This document shows, one piece after another, positions 38,109 through 52,630 of a stretch of 64,000 nucleotides of DNA (position 1 is its first letter; each line of letters begins with the position of its first letter). Origin of the DNA: Fratercula arctica (taxonomy: Eukaryota; Chordata; Aves; Charadriiformes; Alcidae); contig CANTUZ010000004.1 of NCBI GenBank assembly GCA_947846985.1, forward strand, positions 10,034,927 through 10,098,926. Direction: 5' to 3'. Below the pieces are notes generated by a model. That model was given only the letters and a program-made list of their open reading frames with translations. It had not been told where the DNA came from and searched no databases. Position numbers and translations under genes: made by a program.

Positions 38109-41100
38109 AGTGCCTAAGAAACAAGATTGTTTTTTTCTAGAATGAATGACTTATCATTATTTATATTTCCATATAATCTTTAATCACTGTGGAAAGAATT
38201 GTGAATGATAAAAGAGCTAAAATAGAATAATTTATATCAATATTCCTTAATGGAATGAATCAAGTAGTATACTGCACAGAAGCTGGTTTTACAATTACTA
38301 TGAGGACACAATAAGCACAAAACTGTATTTATAAAACATAAATTGTAATGTCAAAGTAGTGACATTATCAGATTAATTTAGCCTGTGTGTAAATGACAAA
38401 AAATGTCAGTATTTACAAAGGGCTGCACATGGCCTTCTTAGATGGAAATTAGATTCCCTGTAATATTGTTTATTTTATGTAGCTCCAGGGAGTGCACAAA
38501 TCCGAAGCCATAGGCTACAATCTTACTAGATCTCCTAAACCAGAATAAGTTTAGAGGGTACCTCATGTGGAAAACTCAACATTAATGGGATTGTGTGCTG
38601 TTGGTACAGCCTTCTTAATGAGTATAAACAGTCAGTAAAAGTAATGTTTTTAATGTTACTTCATATATTTTGATATTCTTTAATGGAAGAACGTAATCAG
38701 TCCTGTTCTATGGTGCAGTTTTCCTTCTCAGAAAATGTATTGTTTCATCAGGTTGAGAGGAGATTGTTAGCTCGTAAGATCCAGATAAAGTAGGATGGGA
38801 ATGCACAATGTAGAAGCAGCTGGTTAAGAAAGATGAATAGGTTGTTCTACTCTTCCTTCTTCATTGAGCAGGAGAAGCCCTCACTGGGAGCCCTCATGCT
38901 TTTTCACCTTCCTTTTTGCCATACAGTCTGGAGAATGTTTGAAGTCTGGGGGTCTGAATCTATCACGTGTTTTTGGAAACAGAAAATTTTCTCTTTGAGG
39001 CAAATTTATCAGGGGCTGCCTTTTGGCATCTGAGAGATGGCATGTATGACAAAGTAAGGTGTAAGGAGGCAACTTAGCAAGTGGAGTCTGCAATACTGAT
39101 GTAACTCACAAGCGATATCCAGTGCAGATCAATGCTGAAAAAAAATGGCTAACGGCATAAACATAAATGGTAGTGCTGAGAGAGGACTAGTAGATCGTGT
39201 ATATCTTCAGTACCAAAAAAAAAAAAAAATCTGTTTACCGTCTTTTCCTTCCATGTATTTGGAGAATGAAGTAATCCAGATGTAGAATAACTCCTAGACG
39301 TTTCTCTGAAGGAAACCCACTATCAGTATCATTAGTACAATATCATATACTGGAATACTCTACTAAATCCAAGAAATACCGAGGGCAGGGAAAGGATTTT
39401 GAGATTGAGTGTAATAATTTCTATCCCACATTGATGGATTGCTATATGGCATTTTATTTTAATCTAAAAAACTCTGGCATTAAGGGCAAGACAATTTGTC
39501 TAGGGCTCAGACAAGGTGAGATTTAGTTTGATCTCAATCAAGGATCTGAGAAGACTGGAGGAGAGTCTTCTAATTGACTTAAAATAATTTAGAATAAATG
39601 AGAACATGACATAAGTCGACATGAGATGTTTAAAGGTGAATGAGCACAGACTTGGAAATAACCTGAAAAACAATTAGGTTTCTCAAAATGGTGAACCAGA
39701 AAAAAAAGCCCACCTTGCTGTCTTTGACAGTTGAAGTGAGCTAATCATGTAATAGCAATGTAATGTCATTGCACAAAGCCTGAATGTAATAACAGCAGTC
39801 TTAATAGGAAGATACGAGGAGGGATGATCTTAAGGCAATTTTAGATCCCTTGCAGTTCTAAATTCTGCTACTGCAGAATGAATTTTGAAAGTGAGACTTT
39901 TGGTTGTGACCATTTTTTCTGTGGGGAGTAGGATTTTTACAGTTCAATGTGCTCTAAGAAAATCAGAGACGGCAGTGTATTACGACTTTCCTCCAGGAGG
40001 AGGAAGCTGTGGAAATGATCAGTTTTAATTCTTTGTATGTGTTTAATTTATTCATTACTGAAAAGAGAAATTGTATTGTTTGCCTTTCATTGACTCTGAG
40101 CACGTTGGTATTTTGCACAGGTTGTTTTAGTTTCTAAGTTCAGAGAAGTAACGTGATTTTAGATGTACTATTGTAAGTATGGACTTAAAAGTTGTGATCA
40201 CTAAATGCTGTCAGTTGTTTGGTCTTGTAGATGGACTGTTTTTTCTTTTTTGTATTTTTTTGGTATTCTGACATATTATTTGAATTTTTTATTATTTTTG
40301 TGATCCATTGGCTACTTCATTTTGACTGCTTCAGTGGAAATTCAGAATAACAAGATCATTTCTCTGTGTTGGATCCGATTTCTTTGCAGTCAGTCTTTAC
40401 TGGGATTTTTGGTTTTGTAGCAGTTTTGAGAACAGTTTATGCTTTTTAAAGTGAGAGAGTGTTCATACTGGAAGATCATTAATCTGGACCTGTGAAAGTT
40501 GTTCTTATTCCTTTTGATAACTAGTTACTTGTTATTCTGTTCTAGATAAATGGTCTTATAATAATTATTGAAAGATGAGCTGTGGGTTTTTTATCCCTGT
40601 AGTTGTGCACTGACTAGCTTGTTTCAGGTGGAATGCTGTTGAGTAACTGAAGTTAAAAATTACAGTTCAGGAGTCTATGGAAAGATTTTCCATCTGAATC
40701 CTCTCTTTTCATAGGTTTCACTATATGAAGTGACATACAGCTTTTTTAAGCATACATTACAAACAGGGGTGCAGACAAAAGCCTTAGGTTTTGTTATGGA
40801 TTTTGTTGTGTATTTTGCTGTTTGATTTTTCTGAAACCTCATTTTAACGTAGTGATATAACAGTGATTCCAATTAAAGAAGAATTGCTTTGTAATGAGAT
40901 GTAACAAACACATGCTAAATTACTCATCATCTGTTGATGCAGTCATTGGGAAGAAAAAGATACCAGGTGAAAAGGTGTTAATTGGAATTTTTGTACTTTG
41001 CTTGATGCCATTGTAGTCCATCCATATCTGTGAGGAGAAAGAAAGACTTGATTCTCTGCTACAGCTGGAGAAAAATCGTGGTTTTCTGTCTGTTGTTATT

Positions 41101-42434
41101 TCCCAAAAGTCATAGGGTGCATAATGTACCTCTGCATGAATTCACTACATGGGAAGTAGGGGTTGTAACCTTCACTTCCTCCCAGCGAAACTGTGTTTAA
41201 GGACATAGGACTAAGATGACTGCAGAGTCCTTATCAAACATGAATTTTCCCATTCTTATTTCTGTAGCTACCATTTCACTGTCAACTACTAACATGTTAA
41301 GTGTAATAGGAAAGTTATACTCTTCTGTTTTGTTAAACAAAACCCCTCTTTTTTTTGCTTCAGTAAAATACATAACATAGGAAAGGAGACAAGAACGATA
41401 CTGTATTTATGAAGACATCAAGCTCACTGAAATGTGTTTCTCTTTACGTTTCACTTATGAAAACTGAGAAGTTTCAGTACAGTAAGTCAATGAAAATGGT
41501 AAATCTGAATTCTCTTATAACCAAACACATAAGTAAATAAAATCACTCTCAGTTAAATGATGCTCAGTAACTCTATACCATTTTAATTTCAAATACAAAG
41601 GAAATGAAAGCATTTGTCACAAGCGCATTTTGATAAGAAAACCAGTTGGGCCCTGGTTTCTCTCTTGATAACTAAAATCCTAATAATCTTTAAGTATACC
41701 TAAGTTATTAAGACCTGATCCATGGTCAGTAGAAATAGCTTCATAACAATCAGAAGGATTTTTTTCAGATTCTAATTCCATATCTGAGTTTTTAGGATTA
41801 ATTTTATCACAGCCTTGTACTGTTGAACCACTTGCCTATTGTTATTTTCTAATGTTGAGGATAGGTAAGATCAGAATTCATTTTGGGGTTTTATTTGGTG
41901 CGTGGCTAACCAGTAAGGCAAAGCTTTTCTCAGTTTCTCAAGAAAGAGCAGAGTTAAAACCAAAAGTCCAAGTACGGACTTTCATTAATCTCTGATTAGG
42001 AAAAACACCAGCCACTGCTTCCCTATTATTTTTCTAGGTTAAGATTTTTAATCCTTTGATAAATCCCAAAGATTTATAAGTGAAAGAAAGAAAATAAAAT
42101 GTTTCATTACACTCTCTGAAGCTAACCTTCCACGCTTTTATCAGTGTTTTGAGGCACACTGCTACTGCTAAACATGCATTATTTTGTCACTGTTCTACCT
42201 ACAAATCTGACAGGGGGTTATTTAATAAAAACCTGTAACATAGGATATAACTTGGAAATGTGATTTTGTTACTGTGGTCAATTGCATCATCTGAAAAGGA
42301 ATGACATACTAAAAAGTGCTTTGGAGAACAGTTTTATAACTTCCTTTTCATTTCCTTGACTTGACGCTTGTATAAACAGCCTAAGTGTTGGAGCTAGCTG
42401 GATGCTTACAGGACTTCAGCAAATATAGTACTAT

Positions 42435-42526
42435 GTTTTGTTGTTTGTTGGTTTTAGGGTTGTTTTTGTTGTGTTTGGTTTTGTGGTTTGTTGGTTTTTT
42501 TGTTTTTTTTTTTTTTTTTTTTTTTT
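42435..42526. repeat. T/G low-complexity tract ending in 24 T
   Basis: About 70 bases made almost entirely of T and G, with no C and one A, as TTGTTG and TTGGTTTT units, leading into 24 consecutive T (42503-42526). Read on the other strand it is a poly(A) followed by degenerate AAACCAAAC units, like the tract at 14963-15018. It could be the decayed tail of a retroposed sequence or a pure simple repeat; no body is recognisable on either side. Confidence 0.85.
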
Positions 42527-45500
42527 AACTATGAGAACATGCTGCAGGAGAAGACATGACACTTTTATTTCATTTTAGAAATGGGGAAATCTTCTGTGGT
42601 AACTCAGCAGTGGTGCACAGTCAGAGGCAGCCCACCTCAACCTGACATCGTGTGAACACACCTGCTCCTGATTGGGGTAAGGTTTTATTATCTTTCTATA
42701 GCAGACCATATACAGCAGGAAAACTGGGGAAACTGTGGCAATGGGAACAGTCATTCTGCTGTGTTATATTTCTATACGCTCCTGTTAGCATAGGATAGAC
42801 AGTTATGGCAAAGCAGATTGAAAATTATAAAGCTTAACCTGCTCGCTGTTCCTTAAGTCATGTTTATGTATGTATTGCTAACTTGAATCAGACAGTCCCC
42901 TTGAAGTTGTGGTTTCTTTTTTGTTTCTTCCTTTGTACTTCGAGCATTTTGCTAATTAATTGCTAGAACAGATTCTTACCTGCAACATCTTATCAAGAGA
43001 GCAAATGGCTCTGCATTGTGTTGTTTATATTTTGTGTTAATTAGTTAAAGATGTTATAACCTTCACTATTGGATTATAGGGCAATCTGTGACAGAGTGGC
43101 TGTACTAAAATTGAAGAGCTTTTTCTATTTTTATCTCACCTCATTTACCTGCTGTCTGATGTTAAATCAAGTAAGTGAAACTGGTAATGCCCTTGTGATA
43201 AGAAAGCATGGGTAGCATGCTTAAACACCTTGTTTTCTGAGGAGATATATATTATTTTATGGAGAGCAACTTGTTCTCCAGCTGCGCAGAAAATAGATGA
43301 AATGTTGAAGGGATACTATTTTCACCATTGTTTCTTCCCTCCTACACCACTGTGCTTTCTGCCTAGTTAAAAAGGATAATACAGCATGTGAATAACTATA
43401 GCTTATGCATTTGCGCTTACTGAGTATGCTAAAATTAACATGGCTTATTGATCTTTTCAGCACTCCACAACTGAGCTCTAGGTGGAGTCCAAAAGAATCG
43501 TTTTGACCCAATTGCAAAATAATATAATGATTTCTATAGAAAACCTTTACCTGCTACCCTATGTCTGACAAGAAGATGTTTTTTAACTTTGTAGTAGTCC
43601 ACCCATCTAGACCATAGTGTACCCGCAAAGATGCTTTGGGATGTTTTCTTGAAAGCTTTGCCGAAATGAAGGTAGATGAATTCTACTGCTGTCTCCTCAT
43701 CCACAGACATAGTCATTTTATTACAGAAGGCACTCTGGTCAAGGATGATTGATTTTCTCCAAAGCAGTGATGGTGGTACCAAAGTTCAAGAACAGAACTG
43801 TGGTGAAGCACTTCAGTTCTTAGTGTTAAAATCTCCAGGCAAATAAAGTTATGAATTATTAAATAATTTCTAGAAAATTGGAAAAGCTTCAACTCTTCCC
43901 CTTCTCTACATAGTATAGACTGTTACATTGCTACGGAAGATGAAAAATGCTGCTTTGAAAAAATGAATCATCACTGTCTTTATTCTGAGTGCTGTGTGTA
44001 GTGAATGGTAATATTTTGGGGCACTTCCTCTGTTATGTGTATAACCTTGTGAATAGCAAAAGCAGACACTTCCAATAGCTTTTTAAGTCTAAAACAAGAT
44101 GGAATTTAAGTTTTCAAAGTTCCCCTACTGTTTGCCTTTCAAGTTTTCCTTGCAGAGTACTCTCACTTAATGCAGGTGCCTATCAGTGTGCTTGACAGGT
44201 TGTGACCCCACTATGGCTCATTCTCCAGTGGCTGGGATTGCACTCTGGGTGCTGGGTGCTTGAAATATATATGTTGCAATAACCAGTGTTTTATGTCTAA
44301 GTCATATTTTCAAAATAGGCCTATATTGCTAATATATGTAATAGCTGAAATGATTTTTTTTTTAACATTCCTAACAGGCTTTCTGTATAGCTCAGATAAA
44401 AAACTGAAGGCATTTAAAAAAGAATAATCAGTTCTAAGTTTTTCCTGACAACCCCGTGGAACTATTAGTGCAATGATTTGTTAGACTTTGAGCTTAAAAC
44501 CATATATAACTCGGAAAATGCAATCCAAGACTAGAGTTAGATAAATGATGTTTTATAGTGAATGCAAAAACTATATAAATGTTCAGTGAATTTGCTTGTA
44601 TAGGCTTAAAAATTGCTAAGATAATCGTTCAGACCTTCAGAGTTGTGGAGCTCGTGGTAGCATAAAAGATCAGAACCTCTTGATGATGCAAAAGAGAAGG
44701 GCTGAATGTCAATTGCATTCATCTGTGTGTGTGACAACAACCCTGCAAATGGAGTAGAGGGGTGAAATGTGGTGGCGTTTACTAAACATTAGATATAATG
44801 CTCAATAGAGTTATATATTAAACACAGATTTTCAGTTAGTGCTTTAACATTCACTGACAAAATTGTAGTAGGTGCCTGTTTCATTCTGAAATAATTTTTA
44901 CATTTTTTCCCAAGTAGGCGCTTGACTGGTGTCTGGTTAAAACACATGGGGGAAAAAAATAATAAAGAATGTGATACATGTTGAAGCAAGGACATTTTAA
45001 CTTAAATTTCTTAATTGCTTTTATATTCTTAAAGAAGGACACAAATACTTCATAATGTTAAAAAATTAAATAGCATGAAGAAAACAATTCATTTGAGCTC
45101 TTGGGATTTAAAATGTGCAGGTAACCAGTACTGACCATTTTTTTAGGGGAGGAATTATAAGTAGACTGAGGTCTGTATGGTAAATCTCATCCTGAAAAAC
45201 TTAGATGGATGAGTCATAAGCCTCTGAAAATGAGATTTGTAATGGAAACACCAAATCAACTTTTACTATAGTGTCAGGAATATGACATTATAATAAAGTA
45301 CACTGATGTATCTGTATTTGCCTTTTGCAAACATAATGAAACTGACTTCAGCATAGAAGGTGCCAGGGTATTCCATCCACATCTGCTGTTTTACAGTATA
45401 ATATAACAATATTCAGACATATAATGCTAGGTGTTATGTATGCGCACTAGGATGGAAGACGACCAACAGAATTTTTTTAATCATGACTAGAATAACAACT

Positions 45501-48500
45501 CTGCAAGTTGCTGTATGAAATGTGGCATCTACCCTCATCCGCATGGGAACAAGTTAGAAGTCATCAGTGCCTTTTATAGCAAATACTAATGAAAATACTG
45601 TAGTGCATACTGGGATGCTGTTTGGCTCATCTCCTGTCTGACCTAGGACAGGCTCAGTGCGAACCCATCCATCCTGTGCAACTTTATTGCTGGCATTTAG
45701 TTTTGAATGTCTGCCACTGCTCTTGGCAGGACTTAGGCTTTTTGTTGTCGCACGCTCCCAAGTAGGGAATGCAGTACAGGAACCTGAGTCCAGGACTTGG
45801 GTGAACGCACACGAACAGCCGTGTTGGGTCCCACTAAGCCAGAACATGGGCAGGGGACAGGAACTGAAGACATATTTGCCCCATGCACTCTCCTCATCCT
45901 CCACTGACCTCAGGAATTTCCAGTGACATCTTTCTGTTTTGCTAATTTTTTTTCTTCCATCTAATCACATTTTATTTGCTGATGAGAGGACTTAGAGCTG
46001 TGCCCAGAAGACATGGTGAGGGCCAGTGCCCCATCACGGGACAGGATGGGACTGGAGAGGATGGTTGGCTCCAAATCAGCTGCTTGGAGACCACAGGGAC
46101 CTTTGCTACCATCTGCAGAAAGAGCAGCTGCCCTCCCACTGCCCCACGGTGAAAGTGCCTGCTGTTGGCACAGCAGGCGATGCTCATGCAGAAGACGCAC
46201 CACAAACAAAGAAGCTCTCCAAGTGAGAAGTGCAGAAGCTGCTCTGCAGATGCCTTTTCTAGTTAAAGTGGAGTGAGTTAGTCAGGAGGGATCTTCACTG
46301 ACTGCTGCGTATTTGTCTCCTCATGGCCAACCCACTGCTGCACCTGCGGGAGATAGCTGAATCTGTCCATGCTGCTGCTGCAGGATTAAAATTTCCCACT
46401 TTCAGGCATGGGGATGTAGCACTATTGTCTCTTTTGTGGCAGAAAAAAAAGTCATTTTTGCTTGCGTGGAAGAAAGGCTTGAGCCAGCTGTCTGGTGAAA
46501 TTTCTTCTGCTTTGTTGTGAGCTATACCCTACACCAAAATCGTGGTAGCCCTTCTTCTGGCAGAGTCTGTCTCCATCATGTACATTCAAACTGGGGCTGT
46601 TATCCAGCCTAGCCCAGGCTTTGCAGACATTTCTCTAACTGGTTCCTCAGACAGAGAGCAAGATGAGCTAAGGCTTTACAGGTTAAACAAGCTGAAAAAC
46701 TAGGGAAGCTTATCAGAGGGAACAGCTTTTATCTAGAATACTAAATACAGTACAAACCAAATCTGTTAGCAAAAGATGTTGGGATGTTGGTCACATTTGT
46801 TTTATTTATGAGTCATTTCCGTTAACAGAATTCAATTACTGATTATTAGACTTGGAAGTTTTTTCCTGCTGCCATCTCCATACTTACTCCGGCTGTTCCT
46901 TCTTTTGAAACTTCACAAACTATCAGTTAATTTTCATTTTGTAATTTCATTTTCTGTAACGTATTTCTGGGTTTGCTTTCCAGAGAAACGGAGGATTTCT
47001 ATTACATGTCTGAAATGGTACTTTGGTAATAAAATCAACAAAAAAAATGGGGTAAATAAATAGCTAAGAACATCTGCAGTTACGGATATCTGAGAAATTT
47101 AGAAATGACTATTGTAATTAATCTTGTAAAATTAAAAATAAGTAAAAACTGCATTGTAATGGTTTAGCAAAGAATCTACTTCGATTAATACACTGAATTT
47201 AAGTTTAGGCCAGATGCTGTTTTGCACGAGGAGGTGCTGGTCCATTAAAAGCCCAATACGAAAAGCAGTCAGCCTCTGTAAAGTATAATTTAAAATGCTA
47301 TTTATAAGAGCTAGTGCTACAAAAAAAGGGAGACTAGTTTAGATAATCCCATGTCCTTTTAGATACTGGGATCACCAAGGTGCACAGCACCAGATGTCCC
47401 ATCATGATGCGGCACACCATATGGATCCCATCCCTGGGAAGGGCTGCCCCATTTTGGTCATTACAGGATTTTCCTACAAGAAGGCAACCCTTGGTCATTC
47501 CTCCTGTCAGATAACAAAGATGATCGCATAGGAACTTGTGCCAGCTTTGTCATTTGAAATGGTTTTCTTGAGAAACTTGCATACGAAACTGAGATTCAAA
47601 CTCTGATAGAGTAATTTCACTCATTATAGTTTTTTATTCCTGGAGAAGACAAAATAGTACGTTTTATAGACTTCCCTTTTTTAGAATTAATCCTGTCCAT
47701 GAAGGGTACATGGACTATGTTAACATCTATGGAACTACTGCAAATAGCTGTTACGTGAGAGGAGAATCAGCCAGTCCTTCTTTATTTTGATCTAGGCAGT
47801 TTAGTTTTCCCTCTTAGCTAGTAGATCACGATAAACAGCTATAAAAATAGCTTTAAAGATATGTTAAATTGGAAACCAAAATGTATAGACTTTCTCTTAA
47901 AGGAATCCTAACCTTCAGAACATTGTTTCTTCTTTTTTAAAATTTTCAGAAACTCTTGGAGTGATTTAGGTGATTTTAAGTTTTTTCAAAGGGCCTGGGG
48001 CATGCCAGACATCTGACAGGAGATGGCAGATAAAACACAGACCTGACAGAACATGCTCACCTTCCTGGGGCAGCAGCTATGTGACATAGCACCAGACACC
48101 TACATTCAGGCACCAGAACTGCCCCCTGCCCCCGCCAGTTTGCTCATTAGCATTTCTGTTGTAACCAAGCAGAACATTTTGACCAAAGTATACAGCTGAG
48201 TTTTTAAAATCAGGCAACTAAATCTTTATTATACACTGCAACTTTGAAAATTTTGCCAAGTTTGGCCAAAGTCTGATTTCCATTCACAACTCCATCTGTA
48301 TAATGGTTATTAGGGACCTAATCTATTGCCTATTGGTTGTAATGCTTGTTGGATGGTGTCTCAAAGTGCTTTGTGCTTTTGTAAGTGATTTTTGCGATTA
48401 GTTCATCTTTGCCCAGCAATGATCCAGATACAAAATTCCCAATGGTTAAAATAAAAACATCTTGTAAAAAAAGGTTGAATATATCAAAGATCTTTAGCTG

Positions 48501-49710
48501 TCGTGTTTCCTCTTACAAAGAAAAAATGAGAAGAGCTGCCTTGTTGTCCCCTTTTCATTAATGTGTGTACTGAAAGAGTTTGCTCTTCAAAGAATTCATT
48601 TATATACACATAAGTATAAAAATACTACCAGAGAACAAAATGTCAAAAGAAATATTTTCCCTATGCACACAAACATTCAGAGCCATTTCTTGAATTCAGA
48701 TCCACTTGAGAACGAATAAAAGATATCTGGAAGGCAGTGAATGCAATTACTTCTTAACACCCCTTCCTCTGGCTCCAAATGTCAAAGATACATAGAGACA
48801 AATGTTTAAATTAACTGAGAAATATCTTCACTTGTTCTGAAATATTAACTTTTAGACCTTTACTCATTCTGTTATTATATTATTATTTTATTTGTTTGGA
48901 AGCTCTGGAAAAGGCATTTTTATGATCAAAACTTTCAGATCTTAAGTAATACATTCTAGGCAGGAGCTGTCACAATGTATTAGCCTGAGTATGACAATGT
49001 TATTCAACTAGTGATCTGAAGCATGATGTTATTCAACTGCTTTCCTATTAGTGAATTTAATTGTGCCCAAAATCATGAGACAGTTGGGTAATTCAGACAC
49101 TTTGATAATGCTGTGGAATAATTTATTTTTTATTCTATTTTTATGGCTTCACATTGGCCCTACTTGCCCTTTATAGCTGATTGAAGCATGAGATTTCTAT
49201 ATTGCAGGAACTTTTTCACATTAAAAACAGAACAAAAATATCCCTTTTCAAAATAGAAACTTTTTTTTTCTTAATTTCTCAAAGAAGCAAAGATCAGGAA
49301 TTGTGTATAATTTAGTAAAGCTGTACATGTTCTGTTTTTCCATGCTAAGGTAGATATCCTGGTATTACAACCCAGTACAATTACTGTGGTCTTGGAAAAT
49401 GCTGTGTCAGATCTTACAAGAAAATTTATCTGCTTGGTCATATTTAATGCTTATCCTTGCCTGTCTCATCCTTCTACTTCTATGAGACTGTCCAGAAGCT
49501 TGAGAAAATCATGATGAGAAGATCCTACCAAGAGGTCCATATGCAGCACACGTGCATTAATTCTGTTTCTCTGCCCTAACTAGCTCAGTGTCTCAGTAGC
49601 AGCTATCTGTTTCCAGCACACAGCGGGTAATTTTCCACAAATCTGCCACAGCTGTGGGGAGCAAGAATGCTCAGATGCCTCAAGAGCAACCTGGTAACTT
49701 TAACAATCCT

Positions 49711-49732
49711 CAGCTGTACATCAGTACAGCTG
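49711..49732. repeat. Short perfect hairpin, 9-bp arms and 4-base loop
   Basis: CAGCTGTAC, then ATCA, then GTACAGCTG. Both arms contain a CAGCTG E-box, so it could also be read as paired bHLH sites. Likely a chance feature. Confidence 0.8.
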
Positions 49733-52630
49733 GAAAGGTAGTGGTGGGGAAAGTGCATAAATTAGCAACAAATTAGTCAGCTATTTGAACGGCCAGGCAT
49801 TAAGCTTTTGGTCTACTTTTTGGATGTGATCTGGTATCATAAAAGAACTGTAAAAAAATAGGTAATCCTCTCCATGGTGTTGACCCCTGACCCAAGGAAG
49901 CTATTAAGGTTCTCTGTGATGCTCCTGCATGTGTTTCTCCCCAGGTGTGACTAGAGTCTGTGTTCAGGTGGAGGAGCTCCCGAGGCTGCCATCCCTTTTG
50001 CTGCAACCTGGATGGAGAGGCTGCAATGCTGCACATGGCTTTTGTTACTGCAACCCCCAGAGCTCCTGAGGGTGGTAAGTCATAAAGAGGGGCTCTTCTC
50101 ATGAGTAAACCAAGCCAAAGGAATCATGCTTGTATGATTCTGCTGCCTCTAGGTTGCTGTCTTTTAAAACTTTTGAAGGTAATTCTTCACAATTTAGGCT
50201 TAACAAGAATCACAATAACTATACTTTTCATTTGATTACTGTACCACATAATAATGAGGTTTATAATAACTTCTGTGCCCTGTGAATATAACTTACAAAC
50301 ATAGATTCTTTACCTCTATTCCATCCTCAGTCCTATCATGTCTTGATAAATTTGACATGCCTGCTCTTGCTAAAATAATGGAATTTCCACTTTTACTAGT
50401 AGAATGAACTTTAGAAAGTGTTTAATCATAGATGTTGTGCTCTGGAGGACCTTCAGAACTCAACTAATTTGGAAAGTTGATATTCTGAAGACAAAATAGC
50501 GTCTTAGTTATTAAAGGAAATTATCTGTACAGGAGGAAAAAAAGCTTTAAGTCTTTTCCTTCCAAATCTCAAGTGGTTAATGCATGACTCTGCATGAATT
50601 GGAAGGATTCATTTGATTCCCATGCTGACCTCTTCCAGAAAATTTAATTTCTCCATCTCAAACATATTATTTTTCTCTAACACAAAAGAGCGCTAGCCTG
50701 AACCTTATTGTGCCCCTTTTACAATTAGTCGCCCTTTTGTTGCATTAATCTTTTAAAGTAAATGGAAGGATTAGTGTTTGAACACAGTACAAAGGGAAGT
50801 TTGAATACAAAACAATTGTGGACGCTCTCTGTATTTTAGTTTTGTATTATAGTGAGTTTCTGATAAGTTTTTGACTTCATTTAATCTCTGATTTTGGTTT
50901 TGATCCCAAGGGTCAAGAATTAAAACAAGTATTCTGTTTATAGACTTAGTAGAGATCAGGGGTATGTTGTAATCACATCTGAGAGTAGAAGATAAGCTTT
51001 TATCCTTAATAAGTCTGATTATTAAAAGGATGCATATGGCTAATTCACTAATGATAATTCTAAAATATAAGTGTCTGCTTCAAGTGAAGACTGGGACACC
51101 TTTGGCTCCAGTTCCTTCCAGAAAGGTCTGGAGTAACAATATGCTTGCATAAATCACTCCAGAGGTAAACTGGTATAGTTGATGTCAGAAACTTCTTTGT
51201 TCTGCTTTTTGAAAAAAGTTTTTCAAAAAATGGATCTAAAGTGGAAAGGTAGAAATTATGATAGAAATATTTTTAAAAAGGTAAATAAAACTGTAATGGT
51301 GGGTCAAGTCTCAGTACACCTTTGTGAAACTAATTCCAAGTGACAACCTTTGTTAGTTAATGCGGAGAAAGAAGGAATTTTAAAACATGAAGGCACTAGT
51401 TTTTTGGTTTTCATCTTCTCTTTTGCAGTTGTAATACTGTTTGATAGGAAACTCTGGATTGTAAGAACTTGTATATGTGCCTATTTTGGCTTGACTGAGA
51501 ATGGTTTTCTATTTCTGGTATAACAAAGCCTTTGAAAATAAGCTCTGTTTGATTTCGAAGTGTTTTCCTGTTTCACGCATTGGGAAAGTGAGTCCTTATT
51601 TCACCAATTCCATTTCCATGAAGATTTTAAGAGATGTTAGCTGATGACACCTTGAGCAAGTATAGTGACTATTAGAATTTTGAAAATCTGCTATTTATAT
51701 ATGACAAGTTATTTAAAAGCTTGTAGTTTTCTGTATATAGTATAGTGGAGTAGCTGCAAGAATATAAATTTAAATCAGAAACTGAGTGAAATTCAGTTGA
51801 ACTTCCCATGAATATGGTGAGCAGATATGTTAAGAATTTTAGCAGATCTTCAATCTGATGAAGACCTATCACAAAAAATGACTGAGTTTGTCTGAATTTG
51901 GCCTCAGCCTTTCCCATATTGTTTATTAATTGTAATATTTGAGGGCAAATTTACTCCATAAGGTTAATTAGGGTTGTATCTTTTCTTTTAAAGAGGTCCC
52001 TTTCTGTTCCCTGGAGTGCTGGAAAGAACTTCTGTGTTCAAACTAATATCAGTAAGACAGTTCACATTAGAATATGCATTTATACTAAAAGCTGTAAGTG
52101 TCGTCTTATCAGGGGACACAATGTACTGCTGCTTTAGTGATCAAATGAAGAATTAGGATGGTAGAAAAATAACCAAAAAGATCAGGAGAAAGTGATAGGA
52201 TGAAATTTCTTTATTCAGAGTAGTGGAATGATTGTGAATTGTGAATTAATTCATAAAAGCTGTGTACTGTTTGCAGAAAATTAGAAGAAACAAAAAGATT
52301 GCATTCATGAAAGAAATCACTTGGCAAATCTGTTTCCAAAGACTGGGTATCGTTAGAAGAAATGAGTGAGTACATGAATACAATACAGATATACAGAAAT
52401 TATAAATAGTGACATGAGTTCATCGTTTTAATGAACTGCATTGAATATGTTCCTACAAATTATTACATTGTTTGATTTAGCTATAATAATACGGCAGAAT
52501 ATGCTTGTTATTGATATGTGCAGCTGAAAGACAGGGAAGATATCAAAGAATAGTAATCTTCATTGAAATGTAAAAAGTACAGTTCCTGCCAGTCCAGTCA
52601 GTGATAATGCCTGCCTGTTGAAATATAAAT

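Larger units (their letters stand above)
30361..42434. other. Gene-free AT-rich stretch
   Basis: Twelve kilobases with no recognisable gene. It contains an 11-base G run (30372-30382), T/G-rich tracts at 33629-33660 and 33774-33808, a short ATCC repeat near 32419-32431, a perfect 16-bp palindrome at 38093-38108, and A or T runs near 32180, 37211 and 39215. The part around 31000-31140 and the part around 34000-34400 have the even texture of possible conserved DNA but show no diagnostic motif cluster. A slightly GC-richer patch at 36250-36720 holds opposed short frames only. Confidence 0.55.
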
